DNA of 64,000 bases from Leptasterias polaris (taxonomy: Eukaryota; Echinodermata; Asteroidea; Forcipulatida; Asteriidae): NCBI GenBank assembly GCA_037783415.1, contig JAZGTN010000027.1, positions 1,550,001 through 1,614,000 on the forward strand. Reading direction: 5' to 3'. The notes beneath the pieces are model-generated. The model did not search any database. It was not told the origin of the DNA and was given only the letters and a program-made list of their open reading frames with translations. The translations under genes were made by a program, and so were the position numbers. Shown here one piece after another: positions 47,941 to 59,900 of the stretch. Every line of letters begins with the position of its first letter. Position 1 is the first letter of the stretch.

Positions 47941-50062
47941 ACCCTGTTGCCTCCTTTGCCATGTACATTGCAATACTACTACTGAATTTCCTTAGAGCTG
48001 AAGAGGGGCCAAGTTTGTCCAGCCTCAGTTAAGCTTTTAAATTAGAATGAAAAGTGAATTATCCAGTGCTAATGGATTATTTACTAATTAACTATCCATT
48101 GTCCACACATTATGGAACATTGCTTGAGGTATAAACCCCAGGCAACTAAGGCGATTTCCAAGAAGAAAAGACAATTGTATAAATTAGGGTTTTGACTTTC
48201 GACTGCATCAGGCGCCCTAATTTGTTGACATGGCAAAAGAATTCACCAAACAATCATCAAAGAACTTTGATAGAACCAGCATGCCCTATGTGGTATTAAT
48301 GCTTACAGCATAGATGTGTGTTCAAAAAATGACTGTCATTGCCCATAAAGATGGCCGACTACGTTTACACTGTGTGACATCAAGTGGGAACTATCTGTTG
48401 TCCACACTTTATGCATACATCACACCAGCAAATGCCCAGGCTACTTTATGCATACATCACACCAGCAAATGCCCAGGCTACCAAGTCAAGGCAATCTCCA
48501 ATAAGAAAAGACATTTGTGTATTCAATTTACACATAATGTTCTTGGGAACAGTGTGTCACTATTAAGAAATGTCTCTGGTGCTGTGTAAGTGTTCTTATT
48601 GCATTCAGTGTAATTCATTGCCTCTAAATTGTCTGTAGAAAATGCTCTTTTGGCAAGGCTCTAAGTAAACCATGACCTACTCCAATGCTATCCTGCATGC
48701 CACTCATGGCTACCTCCATGGGTATGTACACACAAAGCATTCCAGACCTGCTTCCACAACTACATGTAAGGCAATCAAATAATGGGGCAGGGCACTGTGT
48801 CGTCACCAAAGCAGGGCTGTGACTGTACATGGAATTATGAACTCTCAGTCTCACCCAGTTACTGCAGGTGTGCCTCCCCATCATATCATATCTATTGAGA
48901 GCGCGCACGTGTGCTGTAACTGGGTGAGAGTTTATAATTCCATTACAACCACAGGCCTGCTTTGAATCATGACGAAACAGCCCTTTTAATGGATTGGTCA
49001 ACTGGATAAATCTGTAAACAAATATATAACTTCATAATCTTTCAAAAACCTCTCAATTGAAAGGAAGTAGGACAAATATAATTTGTTTTAAAGCAACAGC
49101 CAAATAATTTATTTGCATTTTTACACTACACATGGTTTAGTATCAACCAACATCAGTTAAATTTGTTTTTCAAAGAATACATTCATACCAATCCTCTAAG
49201 CTTTCAAGACTGTTCAGGTTGCTACAAATGATGTACCATTCCTTAATGATATTTATTTAAATGAACATAGAATACAAGCTTTACAATTGCTAATGCCCTG
49301 CTTCAGCACACAGCTAAACAACTTGCATACTACATATGCATAGATCCAGTCAAATCAAGGTTTTTATGTTGATCATATACAACTTAGTATTGCATAATTA
49401 ACATATTCGATTATGAAAGAAATAAGTCAACAAAAAAGTTGTTTACACTGAAACGCAACTTGGAGCAAAATTGCCCTGCACCAGTGAATGCATATAGTAG
49501 ATTAATGCATACAAGATTAAACTTAAAATAGATCCTGTTGTTCTAGTTTTTCGCCATTGTTATAATTTGAAAATTATCATTTCATATGTTGGTCAATAAA
49601 TATCTATTTGTTGAAGTATAGCACTAAGCAGTACTTTCAAGAAACAAAATCAAAACCAATGGACAAAAGAAAAAAGAAAAGAAAAAAAAGGAGTATGTAA
49701 AAAAAAATACTGAAATGATCTTCTTAGAAGTATAATTCTGGACGAAACAGTCTGTAAGCAAGTATGGAAACAATACGTTGGAATGTAAGATTACACACAA
49801 ACGATAAGTTGGTAACGCTTATATACAAATAAAGTACAAACCATAATGGCCGCCGCTTACAGGCTTCAATATTTACAATGCATGGCCTTTGACTGTTTAC
49901 TTTATACAGAACATTAAAACCTCAAAAAGTCTGTTTTACTACAGAGACTTACGTTGCATTAGGTTTATGTCGTTTCTTAAAATTTAAGTTCTTTGCAAGA
50001 AGCACATGTTTGTCACGATCCGTGGAAGTTCTATTACAGTTGGTTTTCAATTTTATACTCTT
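47941..50062. other. Gene-poor spacer with a short duplication and a hairpin
   Basis: A segment of about 35 bp (CTTTATGCATACATCACACC onward) is duplicated in tandem at 48408-48481. An inverted repeat with arms of about 35 bp lies at 48826-48946 (CACCCAGTTACTGCAG versus CTGTAACTGGGTGAGAG). The rest is AT-rich without a supported gene. Confidence 0.5.
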
Positions 50063-50437
50063 TAAAGGCACTGGACACCTTTGGTAATTGTCAAAGACCA
50101 GTATTCTCACTTGGTGTATCCCAACATATGCATAAAATAACACATCTGTGAAAATTTGGACTCAATTGGTCATCGCAGTTGCAAGAAAATAATGAACGAA
50201 AAAACACCCTCGTTGCACAAATTTGTGTGCTTTCAGATGCATAATAAAAGGCTTCATCATGAAGTCTTTTATTATTTGAGTGAGAAATTACCTCTTTCTC
50301 AAAAACTACGTTACTTCAGAGAGAGTCGTTTCTCACAATGTTTTATACTATCAACAGCTCTCCATTGCTTGTTACTAGGTAGGTTTTTATGCTAACAATT
50401 ATTTTGAGTAATTACCAAACGTGTTCAGTGCCTTTAA
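50063..50437. mobile_element. MITE with TTAAAGGCACTG / CAGTGCCTTTAA ends
   Basis: 375 bp. The left end TTTAAAGGCACTGGACAC and the right end GTGTTCAGTGCCTTTAA are inverted. The interior has ATAATAAAAGGCTTCATCAT and CTTTTATTATTTGAG as a smaller inverted pair. Non-coding. Confidence 0.7.
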
Positions 50438-50584
50438 GAGAGGAAAAAAGGGAAATTGGTTATTAAAGAAAAGGCATAACAATATCAACAATTTGTTGTT
50501 TTCCTCTATTGACTCCTTGCATTCTGGTAAGCATAATTTTATTGTGCTTCAGCAGCTCTATGAGATCGGGCCCAGGAAAATGAC

Positions 50585-50835
50585 TTAAACCAGGGCTCAA
50601 TTTCAAGGCAGTGCTTCCTGTAAGCAAAACAATAGGCGTTTACGGTAGCTGAGAAATCCGCACTTGACGTAAGCATATATCACCAGGTTACCACAGAATC
50701 CTTGCTTGTGCCACATGCAGTTCACTTTACTGGGCATTCTTGGATTACACAGAGCCAGCGCACATTTTTGAGCAAACCCTGTAAGTGCAGAATTCAGCAG
50801 TAAGCACTGGTAAGCAGAGCTGTGAAATTACACCC
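50585..50835. repeat. Diverged copy of the GTAAGC-rich dispersed repeat
   Basis: Shares with 14120-14395 the end pair ATTTCAAGGCAGTGCTTCC and AAGCAGAGCTGTGAAAT and internal GCAGAATTC / GTAAGCA blocks. Non-coding. Confidence 0.4.
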
Positions 50836-51126
50836 ATGTCCTGACTCTACACTCTTCTGTATTTTCAGATCTTCACTCAGTGGCTGTTGCCACTGTTTTT
50901 ACTGGATTATTGTCACGATCATCAACTCTAAAATATTACTACATGTAAGTACAGTTTATCAGAAGTAGTACAACCTGTTTTTTTATCCTGACATCATTTT
51001 AGCAGCATTGTAATGTTTGGTTTTTAAATAACTTGCTACCAGCAGTTATACTTTTCTGATAATACGTCCATAAGGACAAGCTTAAGACAATACCAGCGAT
51101 TAAAACACGCTATTGCGGTACATGTA

Positions 51127-51224
51127 TAACATTTATAGCAATATCAATTAACTATAATGACATTTATAGCGTTATAAATTAACTATAATGACATTTATAG
51201 CGTTATCAATTCACTATAATGTTA
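51127..51224. repeat. Three tandem copies of a unit of about 36 bp
   Basis: Each unit reads ATTTATAGC, ATATCAATT or TATAAATT, then ACTATAATGAC. It is a short local AT-rich duplication. Confidence 0.75.
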
Positions 51225-53005
51225 GTCAAGCAACCATACTGTGTGTCAGGTCAGAACATCCATCCCACCCCATTTTTGTTTAAACTTTTGTTAAACACAT
51301 ACATGAACTCCCTTTTTGCTCATTTAGTTTCTCCCCATATATTCGTCCACTGACCACTTTTATTGCTGTTCACTTTCGTTGTAACTGTAATTCAATACAA
51401 AATGAGCTGTAATGCCTTCGAAGGCACCTTACTTATTCACACTATCACGAGAGTAACTTGCCTATGGTTTCCCTCCATATTTCACATGACTTAATAATAC
51501 ATGTAACTGCCTGCAGTTCAGAGAGTAGAGACAGCCGTTTCCTTGTACTGAATTGATAAACCCGGGTAACATTTGAAATAACAAACTGATTTATATATTT
51601 AACTATTAATTCTGGTTGAGAAGCCTAGGATTCTAAGCAAAACGAGCTTACATGTACTCACTTTACTAGCCAAGAAGCCCATGGAGAAAAGACAAGGATG
51701 GAAGTTTCAATTTGAGATGTGGGTAACCCCAGAGAATTTATCCACGGAAAACCCAATCCACACAGTACCCCGGCGGGATTCGAACCAGGGTCCTAGAGGT
51801 GGAAGGCCAGGAGAGACACCACTATGCCAACCTGAATGATTATATTCTGCATCACGATCATAAAATGATCACCCAAAACATACTCAACACTTGGTCAGCC
51901 ACCCTGATATTACAACCCTTAATGCTTTGTCCTACAGTTTTGGCAGTCTCTTTGATTCCAAAAAGAAAATATATTCAAAAGATCTACAGAAGAATGTATA
52001 CCTGTTTAGCACCAATCTACTCTAGATGTTTTTCATACACTTTACATGTTAAATCTACTTCGGGGATAAAGAATACTATTTGCGTTTTTACCCATAACCT
52101 TAATGTGTGCTAAGCACTGTTGTACACGATAAGAGCAAGCATTACATGCAAAGTGTGGACCTGAGGACAGAAGAGGGCCACACAATGTAGGGACTTGAAA
52201 CACTACGTGGACTTAAAAACGCCCGCACAGTGTTTTCATCACTGTTGAAGAATACAATTGTTCTGAAGTGCACAAAACAAAGTGCTTAACACACATCAGT
52301 ATGGGTGAAAACACAAATACTACACTCTAGATATGTTTGTTTAAACAGTACCCAGGATTATGTACAAGGTTATAATACATATACTGTTGTTACAATCCTT
52401 AAACCACTCATCCCAAAGATCATTTACAAGTTGTCAATTTTTCAAATATTGACTTGAGTTGGCGGGAAGCAAAAGTAACTCATTTTTTGCATGGTTTAGT
52501 AGCAACCTTTGGGTATACACCATGTTATGCTAATCTATAAAAAACCAAATCTTAAACCAGTTGGTAGTGAATCTGAAATTCAAATAATGCTGAAAAGAAA
52601 CGCAAAGTTTCCATTTTGTGGAAGACAACTTCATCTTTGGTACAAAATTCAAATAAGGAGTTTCTTGTAAGGACAATTATTTAACTGAAAATCAATTTGT
52701 TGATTTTTTTATATTTTTTTTTTCAGCAATGCTGTTTATGCAAAATTTTCCCATTGTACATTGACTTTCTGGCGGTGGGAGCAAGATCAGTAAGTCAGGG
52801 GTGAGAGTCATCCCGACTTAAATGAACCAAGCTCCAAATTTTAGGGGGTATGTTGAAATGATGGCATTTCCACCTTTGAGTAACCTCTGGAGTTATAGAC
52901 TTCAAGGATCTTTTGGGAAGTAGATATATAGAGAAAGTAACAGCTACTTTTTTTTAATAGGCAACATAAAAATGTCTGAATTCAAATAAAAGTGATTTTG
53001 GGTTG
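51225..53005. other. Spacer with one tRNA-like remnant
   Basis: At 51765-51830, minus strand, a B-box-like GGTTCGAATCCCGCC and a degenerate A-box region suggest a SINE remnant. Nothing else beyond AT-rich non-coding sequence was recognised. Confidence 0.4.
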
Positions 53006-53510
53006 AACAAAGAAAAATTGACTAGAGCGGGATTTGAACCAACGACCTCCGGTTTAACGTGCCGGCGCTCTACCAACTGAGCTACATGTATCTAGCCCTA
53101 TGTTGGCGGTCTCCCTATTTTGTCAATATCTTTGTTCGGGTGGGTGCCAGTCAGAAGCCATTCGACCGTAAACTGCCGTGTAGCCAGGGATCACACCCAA
53201 GTATACGATACAACCTGGGAAGCGGCAGCCAGGGGATCACCTTAAGGGGATGCGACTTTTTTATATCAGATATCAAATAATAAAAGATATTGACAACAAA
53301 GATATTGACAAAGATATTGACAAAATAGGGAGACCGCCAACATAGGGCTAGATAGGGCTAGATAGCTCAGTTGGTAGAGCGCCGGCACATTAAACCGGAG
53401 GTCGTTGGTTCAAATCCCGCTCTAGTCAATTTTTCTTTGTTCAACCCAAAATCATTTAAAAAAAATTACCCAGTTAGTTTCCCTTGTGGTTTATTATTTG
53501 ATTTCAAATA
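53006..53510. mobile_element. Head-to-head pair of tRNA-derived repeats forming a 0.5-kb palindrome
   Basis: A minus-strand tRNA-like head (about 53092-53020) and a plus-strand head (about 53350-53430) face each other. Both have A box TAGCTCAGTTGG (the minus copy with a small insertion), GAGCGCCGGCAC and B box GGTTCAAATCCCGC. Both are flanked outside by GGTTGAACAAAGAAAA or its inverse and inside by ACCGCCAACATAGGGCTAG or its inverse. ATATTGACAA repeats mark the centre. Confidence 0.75.
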
Positions 53511-53519
53511 AAAGTAAAA

Positions 53520-53670
53520 TATATTGACAAAATAGGGAGACCGCTAACACGTTAATCCGGAGGTCGTTGGTTCAAATTCCGCTCTTGTCAAATTCTCTTT
53601 GATCAACCCAAAAATCATTTAAAATTTACCAAGTCGGTTTCCCTTGTGGTTTATTATTTGAATTCAAATA
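53520..53670 (+). mobile_element. Partial third copy of the tRNA-derived repeat
   Basis: Retains GGGAGACCGC, the 3' half of the tRNA-like head (GGAGGTCGTTGGTTCAAATT) and the tail to GTGGTTTATTATTTGA. The A-box half is deleted. Confidence 0.65.
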
Positions 53671-53976
53671 AAAGTCTAAAGTTTCTCATCTCTGGTAAGT
53701 CTATCCTATAGCTGTTTCAACTGAAGGGGCAGTACAGCCCTTGGTCATTCTAGAAATCACCTTGTCTTTGAGGACACAAGAATCCAAGCAGTGAAACTAT
53801 ATATTTGCAGTTTTTGCTTATGTTTTGGGAAACAGAGTAAGAATTCAAATTGTTTCGTTCACTCTCATTGGACTTATTTCTTTATAATGCAATATAAACA
53901 CCAAGACAGGTAACCTGGTGCTCATCATCTTCACAAAGTCACAGCGTGACGTGATACTGTTGCCAACCACAATGTC

Positions 53977-56900
53977 CTACAGAGCAGGTTCCAAAGTTTG
54001 TTGAGTTTCTGCTGTAGTCGTCCCTTCACTCACCTCATCTCCCATCTTTTGCCTGACGAGGGACACTAAGATATCTGAGTAGTGGTCCAGCAAAGCAACA
54101 GCTGAGGTGGTCTCTCCCTCCATAGTTATTCCATTTGCAGGAGTCTTCTGACAGGACGCCAGGGAGGACTTCAGGGCATTGATATCCGTAGGAGACACCA
54201 CAGATTGCCTGGATGTAGGAACCCCCGATGAAAAGGTCTGTGAAACCTCGTCAAATGGCAGTGAAGATTCACTGACATCGGACAGGGTGTCGTCAGTTGT
54301 GACTGAAGGGTTAAGGAGGCGACGGTGTTGTCTGTTGGAGGAGATAGAGGAGGTGGCAGCTTGCATCTGACTGAAGGTGGAGTTGAAGTAGTTGAAGAAA
54401 TGCTGATGATTCTCAACTTCGGCGCAGCGAATCTATTCAGACAAATCAAAGAATTTGTCAAATAAATTATAATATTCTTTATTCTCGATGCAATTATTTC
54501 ATCAATTAAGTTATTGCGGTACCCACTGCTAATGACAAGATTCAAACTGGCTACTCGTCACCGGGTAAGCTCAGTGGTTAAGTGGTTAAGACATCTGCTC
54601 TAAAATGTAAGGGTTGCTCCCATCTGAGTCTTACAACTGTGGACTTTGTTTGCACTACTCGGAAAGCACTACTCGGAAAGTACTGAGTGCACAGGTTTAA
54701 AAACAAAGTTGTGGTAACAACATGTTACGTTAAGGAAAAAGATAAAACTACTAAAGAGAGTGAAGTTGGTTGATGATATTGGATAATATTGACCGAAGTG
54801 AGACTGTTAAGATGAGTTGTGAGTGCATACCAAGTCTGTGTTTTCAAAATTGAAATGTTTGCATAATTAGATTAACCCTTTAGTCACTGTTCCGCCCGAA
54901 ACCGCCCAGCCATTTACTCACTGGACCGCCCAAAACCGCCCGAGATTAAACAACACTTTGTATCTTGGGTTTTACACATGCTAGCGGGTTGCAGCAAACA
55001 GCCGTCGAAAGAGCGTGATCTAAAGATTGCGCCAGTCTACAAATATCCCGTGGTCACCTTTGACAAAAACCAAGTAATCTCCTTCCAAAGGTTCAAAGGT
55101 CGGAAATCTAGCACGACGTGTCAATGCTTCTCTGTGTGTGCGTACCGTATCGTATGTACAATGCATTACGCGCACACACGCACTATAATGTATACTACGA
55201 AAGCGACGATGTTTCGCTGGGCTTTCGCCATGTTTTTCACACATTATTGAAAGGAGTTTACATTGTAGAGGAAATTTATTGTTATCCATAAGTAATATAG
55301 ACAAGATTGTTCATTTCTAAAGGTATGTTTTGATATTATTTCAATCACTTTGTCAACATTTTGTTCTTGTTTGAAACGATAGCAAAGTTGAAAAAGTTGT
55401 GTGCACAACTTTCCGTGAAACACTGACGCTAACGTAATGCAAACTAACAGTTGTCTATTTTCGTTGGTGTGTCAACATATTTACAATCTGAAAGCTTCAA
55501 TTCAGTAAAAGCAAATACATATATGTGTGAATCATTCGAAAGATAATTTTATCCTCTACAAAATAAACCAAACTTGTAATACAAAAAAAAAATTACAATG
55601 GAAGTTATGATACGACTTCCAGATAGTGCATTAATTCGATGACTTTTCCCCGCCCTGCTCAGTGAGTAAATGACTTTGTTGAATTTGCTCGTAAGTGCTA
55701 AAGGGTTAAGCTCCAAGGGTAGCCTGGTGAAAAGTAATACTTGATTGGCAATTATAAACACTTAACTTAAGAGGGTAACTTAAGATGAACAAAGCTTTCT
55801 AGATCCTTCATAATAGAGTGGGTCAATGCATCTCATAAGCTATTGTTACATTTGGACCAGTCATTTTGAAGTAAATGTATTATACGATTAAACATGCACA
55901 CTCATGGAAAACGGAAAAATATAGTGTCTTTGTTCTTGAGAACTTGTCTTGCTATTTATTCTACTGCCGCGGAGTAGATTATTCGGAAATCGGGAAACGA
56001 TACTTATAAGCAATTACTGTGGGTATTTTTATTTTCAAGAATTTTGTATAAACAGAATTTAAAAAGAAGATTTGATTTCATAGAGTATAGTCTTTGTTCA
56101 AGTTGTTATCTCGTTTTCAAAACGTGAGACCTGCACAGTCTATTGCAGTCTTATATTCATGTAACCTTAATCGTTCCGACGCTCACCTGGTCACAGAGAT
56201 CCAGACACTGATCAAATGCCGTCTTCATTGAGTCCACTTTGGCCTTCATCATGTCAAAGGTCAAGGTTGGTGACCCTCCTTCTGGACTGGGAACTATACA
56301 TAAAAAAGTGGCAAAATAGTATTGTTGATGTTTGAACAATTCTTTGTGAAATATGATTCAAACACAACAATGCCGCAAAACATCTGGAGAATCAACTCTA
56401 GATAATCCATGGATGGTAAATGGTCTGAGAAAAAAAATAAAAATTTTGACAAGTTAAATATGGGCCTTGTCACAGGAAGTCACTCTTACAGGCAACTTGG
56501 AGGTAACCAACTGCAGCAAATGCAAAAGGAACTCTCTTGTACATGTAGCACATGTGTCATTTATCTACAATGTACCAACGTCTTACGAACCCAAAGAAAA
56601 TGATGAGAAAATTCAAATGTGCATACACTTTCTTCTTGGAGGTTGCCAGAATTTGTTGCATGTAGATTGCCTCGTGTGGCATGTCCCCATGAACACGACG
56701 CTCGTCATGTTTTGATCTGGGTTTACTTCTTGGGATTTTTGTACCTTTGCTAATTTTCATTTAAAGGTAGGGTCATAGATTGGTTTGAGCCAACGTAATG
56801 TCGATTTATAGGCAAAATTATTTTAAAAAATAGTAATAATCACTCGTGAAGGTTTCGCTGAATACAGAGTCTGCTCACTGAGAAAAGAGAAAAAAACTTT

Positions 56901-59900
56901 CGCAGTATTTTCACAAAAACATTGAATCCATCCATGTTTAGCAAGGTGACAGTAGGTACCAACCACATCTCGGGCCGCAGCATTCGTGAATGGACATCAA
57001 CCCTCAGAAATCTGAAAAACTATTCATGCATGAATCTTATCAGATTCAATTATTTTCTGGATCAGGATCTGGATCTATATTCTCAACGCTCTTACTAGAG
57101 CCAAACGAGAAGAGCGGGTGTGCGCGGTGTAGTTTTTAGTTGCGTCCAAGGTGAGTTATAACGGTGAGTTTTGGGGTGAACAACTATCTAAGCCACATTT
57201 CTTTAAAGGGAATCCTTTCTCAAACTAGTTTAAACTATCACCAGCTGCAGTGCTTCTCACCCAGTAAAGTTTTCATGGTCATTGAGTCTTGGAGTATTTA
57301 CCAATCTATGACTCTACCTTTAAGTTGTAATCTCAGATCAAAACTCACATCAAAATACACTCAGGGGGAAAGTATTTGCGAAACATTCCAAGATAATCTA
57401 CAGCACATACCTCTAATCCCTGCGGCTTTACATTGATCCTGATCCATTGACTCACTTGTTATTCCAGCAGCTTCCAAGACCTCTCTATCAAGATGATCAA
57501 CTTTAGGAGATGAGCTCCTCTTGGCAGGCTCACTATTCAGTGATGAGCTCCTCTTGGCAGGCTCACTATTCAGTGATGACCTCCTCCTATGAGTCTGTGT
57601 TCTTGGTGAACTGTCAGCATGGTTGGTTGTGTTGTTATTATTAGAGACATTAGTCTCACTGCTTTCAGACTTCTCTCGGCGACGTCTTCTAGGCGAGGGT
57701 TTCTCCAGTTCTTTCTGGGGTAACTCACCATTTTGTTTAAACTCAACTTTGATGACGGGAGCTGATCCTTTCCTGGCTGAGTGTGGGGAGGCAGGGTGTG
57801 GTGATAATGGGCGTGGTGACGTTGGGCGTGGTGACGTTGGGCGCGGTGATGTTGGGCGTGGTGATGTTGAGCGTGGGGGTGATGACCGCCTGGTTAAATT
57901 CAAACTATTGCTACGTTTCTCCCGGTAGGCTGCCACTTTCCTTCTTGAGGAAATTGAACGTGTTGAATCCACCTGAGAATTATCAGATGCTGAAATGGAG
58001 TCACTAGAAGACTTCTGATCCCCAGCTGTCTTATTCTCATAAGTTGGGGGTGGAGTCGTTGATGAGCTACGTTTTCGCTGCCTCAGCTCATCTACAGCTT
58101 TTGAAGCAGAGGACCTTCGACTGGTTCTGCTTCTCTTACCAACCGCTGTACTTAATGGTGGAGGCATTGCCAATGCATCAGCACTGTCTTTACAGTTAGG
58201 ATCAATGTCTTGTTGAGATGATGTATCACTAGTTAACTGTGGAGAAGTTGATCGTGCTACAGCGAGATCGTCTGATATCTGATTTGAATCTATTTGGGAG
58301 ACAGCTTCTTTGATCAGTTGATCTTTGCTTGTTTTGTCTGTCAACTTTACAGCAGATTCTGATTGCTGTTGAGTTTTTTCAACCAACGAATCCTTTGCTG
58401 ATTGCGGGTCGCCTGCCCTTGTGAACCTGGCAGTGACCAATTCCGTCTCAGGTGAAGTTTCTTCCGATTTGGACCCTTCGACGGAACCTCCCAACGAGGG
58501 TCTCTTTTTCTTCTTCAACCTTGAGGGCGAGGATGGAGGGGTGTCGCTCTCCTTGCGTGTGGATTTCTTGGCTCGGGAGCTAGTTGTTCCAATCTCATAA
58601 GACTTAGGTTTCAAGAGGTTGGGAACGTTTGGAAGAACACGTTCTGAGCGAGCTCGATGTTTGTCCCTTGCTGGACTGTTGGCTCGTATACGTTTCCTCT
58701 CAACGCTGTGACTACGAGGATGAGTCTTTAACACAATATTGAAAGTGGGAGATTCGGTTTCGTCTTCTCCATTCTTGGATGCTAATCAAATAAATAGATA
58801 CGAGTGGAATTACAGAAATTATCTATTGTCAATTCAACGCAAATCTTTGTTCACATTTTCAGATGCAAATGGTTACAAAAAGCTCTTTTGGCATGAATAA
58901 GTGTATAATATCCGCACTTTGAGTGACCCAAAATAGACATAAATCAACAAACCTGTGCAAGTTTAAGCTCAATCAGTCATTGGAGTACAGAGATCACAAC
59001 TTATTATTCACTAATTTCTCAAAAAGCTTTAGTATTTCAGGTGAAAATACTCTCCACCACGACCACCTTTTTACCAAGTGTTAAATTTGTGAACATTTAT
59101 ATTTTCAATCTTACCAATGTTGTCTAAACTCTTTAATGCACACATAAGGCATTCTGTTTACTGCCAACATCCATCAAAAACAAACTTTTCTTGAATGCAA
59201 ATATGTTGATCTTACTGAGAAAGCAACAAATCACAAACTACTCATAGCCATAGCCAGGACAGAAACCCATGAGAGGCAACTAAAGTCTCACTAACCTTCT
59301 CTAAGATCAGACATAGAAGTTGTCTTCCTCATGGTGGTAGCTGATGGCTGCTCTTTCCTGGCCTTCATCCTCTCTACCTTACTCCTACTACCAGACGATA
59401 TTGATCGACGACTCTGATGCAACTCATACTTGGAGGTTCTCTCTAGGTTTTCCTTGTTGGCCTTCTCCACTGACTCTGTTGCATCCCTGGTGGAGGATCT
59501 TTTGCCTTTGATGATGGGCAAGTGCTCTGACGTTGAGGTGATGACGCTGGATTGGCTGTCTGAGCTGATGATGCTTTCCGAGCGGCTCGATGGACGAGAA
59601 AGTGAAACATCAACAAGAACATTTATGTCGGATTCCGACACCTCTGTTACATCAATTGAAGCTTGACTAATGTCATCAGTCAATACTGATAATCTTGTAT
59701 CAGGTTGGTCACATGCAGGAATGTCTTTGTTTGTCATCTGCAACTCTTTGGTTTCTATGTTTTTCTCTGATTCCATTTCCACTACCTGTCTGGATTCTTC
59801 AGTCACCATGAAGTCCTCTTTTACTACATGTACCTCCTGCTTGTTGACATCAGAAATCTCAAGCAATGTTTGACGAGAATCAGCTTTGGATTCAACAGTA

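Noticed and set aside
46157..48032. Long open frames (up to 269 residues) on both strands
   Set aside because: They consist only of an 18-codon repeat matching the minisatellite period, on both strands at once, with no start context or splice sites.
53020..53092. tRNA gene candidate with good A and B boxes
   Set aside because: The anticodon stem is mispaired, T33 is absent, and the unit is repeated with the same flanks several times; it is a tRNA-derived repeat.
54171..54545. 124-residue minus-strand frame overlapping the last exon of the Ser/Arg-rich gene
   Set aside because: It is an alternative frame; the spliced frame joins in phase with four other exons and ends in a helical conserved-looking segment.
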